Source: Balneolaceae bacterium (GTDB lineage Bacteria > Bacteroidota > Rhodothermia > Balneolales > Balneolaceae). Taken from it: DNA of 7,540 nt. Below are positions 6,807-7,540 of this stretch, in pieces. How positions within the stretch are numbered: position 1 is the stretch's first letter; every line of letters begins with the position of its first letter. The DNA lies in the NCBI GenBank assembly GCA_007134665.1, contig SLKH01000316.1, forward strand, positions 1 to 7,540, written 5' to 3'. The notes below the pieces were generated by a model that was not told the DNA's origin, made no database searches, and saw only the letters and a list, made by a program, of their open reading frames with translations. A program made the position numbers and the translations under genes.

Positions 6807-6926
6807 TTCTATTACAAGCAATTAGTGGCAGATACTGCATTCGGATAGCCGGATTCTTGATTTATTACCTATGTGCAAGAAATACTAATATGCACAATAA
6901 ACAGAACAAGAACAGAGGTAGTTGTC
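6773..6926 (+). promoter_or_regulatory. Intergenic region expected to hold the small heat shock gene promoter
   Basis: This 154 bp gap separates the regulator stop from the best start of the heat shock gene. It contains one copy of the ATGATGTATCAC repeat (6795-6806), an imperfect palindrome AGGGAAATCCCT (6778-6789), and a TTGATT at 6857 with TACTAAT at 6883 that is spaced too widely (20 bp) for a good sigma-70 promoter. No CIRCE element and no clear TAnnTTTG box is present. No strong terminator follows the regulator, so read-through from upstream is also possible. Confidence 0.3.
6914..6918 (+). promoter_or_regulatory. Shine-Dalgarno site setting the heat shock protein start
   Basis: AGAGG lies eight bases before the ATG at 6927, and is the best ribosome-binding site in the window. 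It selects this ATG over the in-frame GTG at 6873, which has no such site. Its strength against the weak sites of the other genes suggests high translation of the chaperone. Confidence 0.65.
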
Positions 6927-7376
6927 ATGAAAGTTGCAAAAAGAAACAAAGAAGTAAGTGCCATTGACCAATTAAGAAGGGAGATGGATCAAATGTTCGA
7001 TGATATGGTACCATTTTCCTGGCTGAAAGGAAATGGGGGAAGGATGCTCGAGGCATGGTCGCCGGATTCTGATATCTCAGAGAGTGAGAAGGAGTACACG
7101 GTACGAATCGATTTGCCGGGTATGGACAAAAATGACATCAAGGTAAACTATCAGGATGGACGCCTTACCATCACGGGAGAAAGGAAAAAAGAAGAGACGG
7201 AAGAGGGTCAGGATTTTATCAGAAAAGAGAGATTTCAGGGAAGTTTTTATCGTTCATTCACGCTGCCAGAGGCTGTGAAAGAAGATGAAATCAAGGCTTC
7301 CTTTAAAAATGGAGTGCTGAACGTAGAGGTTCCCAAATCAGAGATAGCAAAACCTAAAACAATTAAAGTCATCTGA
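6927..7376 (+). CDS. Small heat shock protein (Hsp20/alpha-crystallin family)
   Basis: A 149-residue ATP-independent holdase that binds unfolding proteins in the cytoplasm, normally as a large oligomer. The N-terminal arm (1-45) has the family-like DQLRREMDQMFDDM. The alpha-crystallin domain covers about 47-138: SPDSDISESEKEYTVRIDLP (45-64), the DGRLTITGERKKEE strand (77-90), FQGSFYRSFTLPE (103-115), and the signature KASFKNGVLNVEVPK (123-137), matching A-x-x-x-x-G-V-L. The C-terminal tail KPKTIKVI carries an I-x-V version (146-148) of the I-x-I oligomerisation motif. An in-frame GTG at 6873 would add 18 residues (MQEILICTIN...) not expected in the family, and the AGAGG before 6927 argues for the shorter form. 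The gene stands alone between a 154 bp gap and a terminator, so it may be its own transcription unit. Family call is secure. Confidence 0.95.
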   Translation: MKVAKRNKEVSAIDQLRREMDQMFDDMVPFSWLKGNGGRMLEAWSPDSDISESEKEYTVRIDLPGMDKNDIKVNYQDGRLTITGERKKEETEEGQDFIRKERFQGSFYRSFTLPEAVKEDEIKASFKNGVLNVEVPKSEIAKPKTIKVI

Positions 7377-7385
7377 AATAAATCG

Positions 7386-7423
7386 ATATGCCGGACAAGT
7401 GAAATTGCCGGCATATTTTAATT
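7386..7423 (+). terminator. Rho-independent terminator after the small heat shock gene
   Basis: A perfect 9 bp stem, ATATGCCGG (7386-7394) with CCGGCATAT (7408-7416), begins 9 bp after the stop codon. The 13-base loop can add three pairs (CAA 7396-7398 with TTG 7405-7407) past a bulged A. A short T run, TTTT then AATT, follows. It closes the heat shock transcript; the stem is partly self-complementary in both directions but the T tract lies on the + strand side. Confidence 0.8.
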
Positions 7424-7540
7424 GGTGTGTATAGTGATATATAGTGGCTTTTTCCGGGTATTTTAATCGTGGGAAAATGATAAAGGGGATGGCCAAATGC
7501 GTTGTTTAACGGATGGTGAAAATAAAATGGAATTATCCCG
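7424..7540 (+). other. Region after the terminator, possibly the start of a truncated gene
   Basis: No complete gene is present. A weak reading frame opens at ATG 7497 (MRCLTDGENKMELSR) and runs to the window edge, with AAGGGG at 7482-7487 at a plausible distance. Fifteen codons are too few to judge. Two close copies of TATAGTG (about 7430-7446) are also seen. Either promoter region or ordinary spacer. Confidence 0.2.

Noticed and set aside
6828..6838. GCAG-ATA-CTGC hairpin in the intergenic region
   Set aside because: The stem is 4 bp and not followed by a T run, so it is too weak to call.
6873..6926. In-frame GTG start adding 18 residues to the small heat shock protein
   Set aside because: No ribosome-binding site precedes it, the extra residues do not look like an Hsp20 N-terminus, and AGAGG stands eight bases before the ATG at 6927.

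Overview
The window is a stretch of bacterial chromosome with every gene on the + strand. Coding density is high, base composition is moderate and slightly AT-leaning, and ribosome-binding sites are mostly weak or absent. Together with a degenerate RsbW/RsbV-type pair and a NarL/FixJ-type two-component system, this fits the Bacteroidota/Balneolota/Rhodothermota side of the tree. That placement is inference from sequence style; no marker gene here fixes it. I see no mobile element, phage gene, CRISPR array, tRNA or rRNA.

Region 1 (about 110-3683) is a tightly packed run of four genes. First comes a fusion of an RsbW-like ATPase domain, a GNAT acetyltransferase domain and an unassigned C-terminal domain. 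A small STAS protein follows, overlapping it by 32 bp; together they look like a partner-switching pair whose key motifs have changed. Next are a flavin reductase-like FMN-binding split-barrel protein (15 bp gap) and a cytoplasmic M20 metallopeptidase of the carboxypeptidase G2-like type (3 bp gap).

Region 2 (3704-6772) is a two-component system. A 779-residue membrane histidine kinase carries a Cache-type extracytoplasmic sensor, two HAMP-like segments, a FixL-like PAS domain and a HisKA_3/HATPase core. It starts 20 bp after the peptidase, so it may share the upstream transcript. A NarL/FixJ response regulator follows after a 63 bp gap that holds an AT-rich inverted repeat and a TATAAT hexamer.

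Region 3 (6773-7540) has a 154 bp intergenic segment, then a 149-residue small heat shock protein with a good Shine-Dalgarno site, then a clear hairpin-plus-T terminator. The last 120 bp are non-coding or contain only the first codons of a truncated gene.

Working model (inference): this is a stress/redox signalling cluster. The kinase could sense an extracellular ligand through Cache and possibly oxygen or redox state through the PAS domain, and pass phosphate to the regulator. The partner-switch pair would act by binding rather than by a standard kinase/phosphatase cycle. The flavin reductase, peptidase and chaperone would be effectors or passengers. The points most worth checking are the combined motif loss in the RsbW-GNAT/STAS pair and the retained FixL haem-ligand position in the PAS domain.
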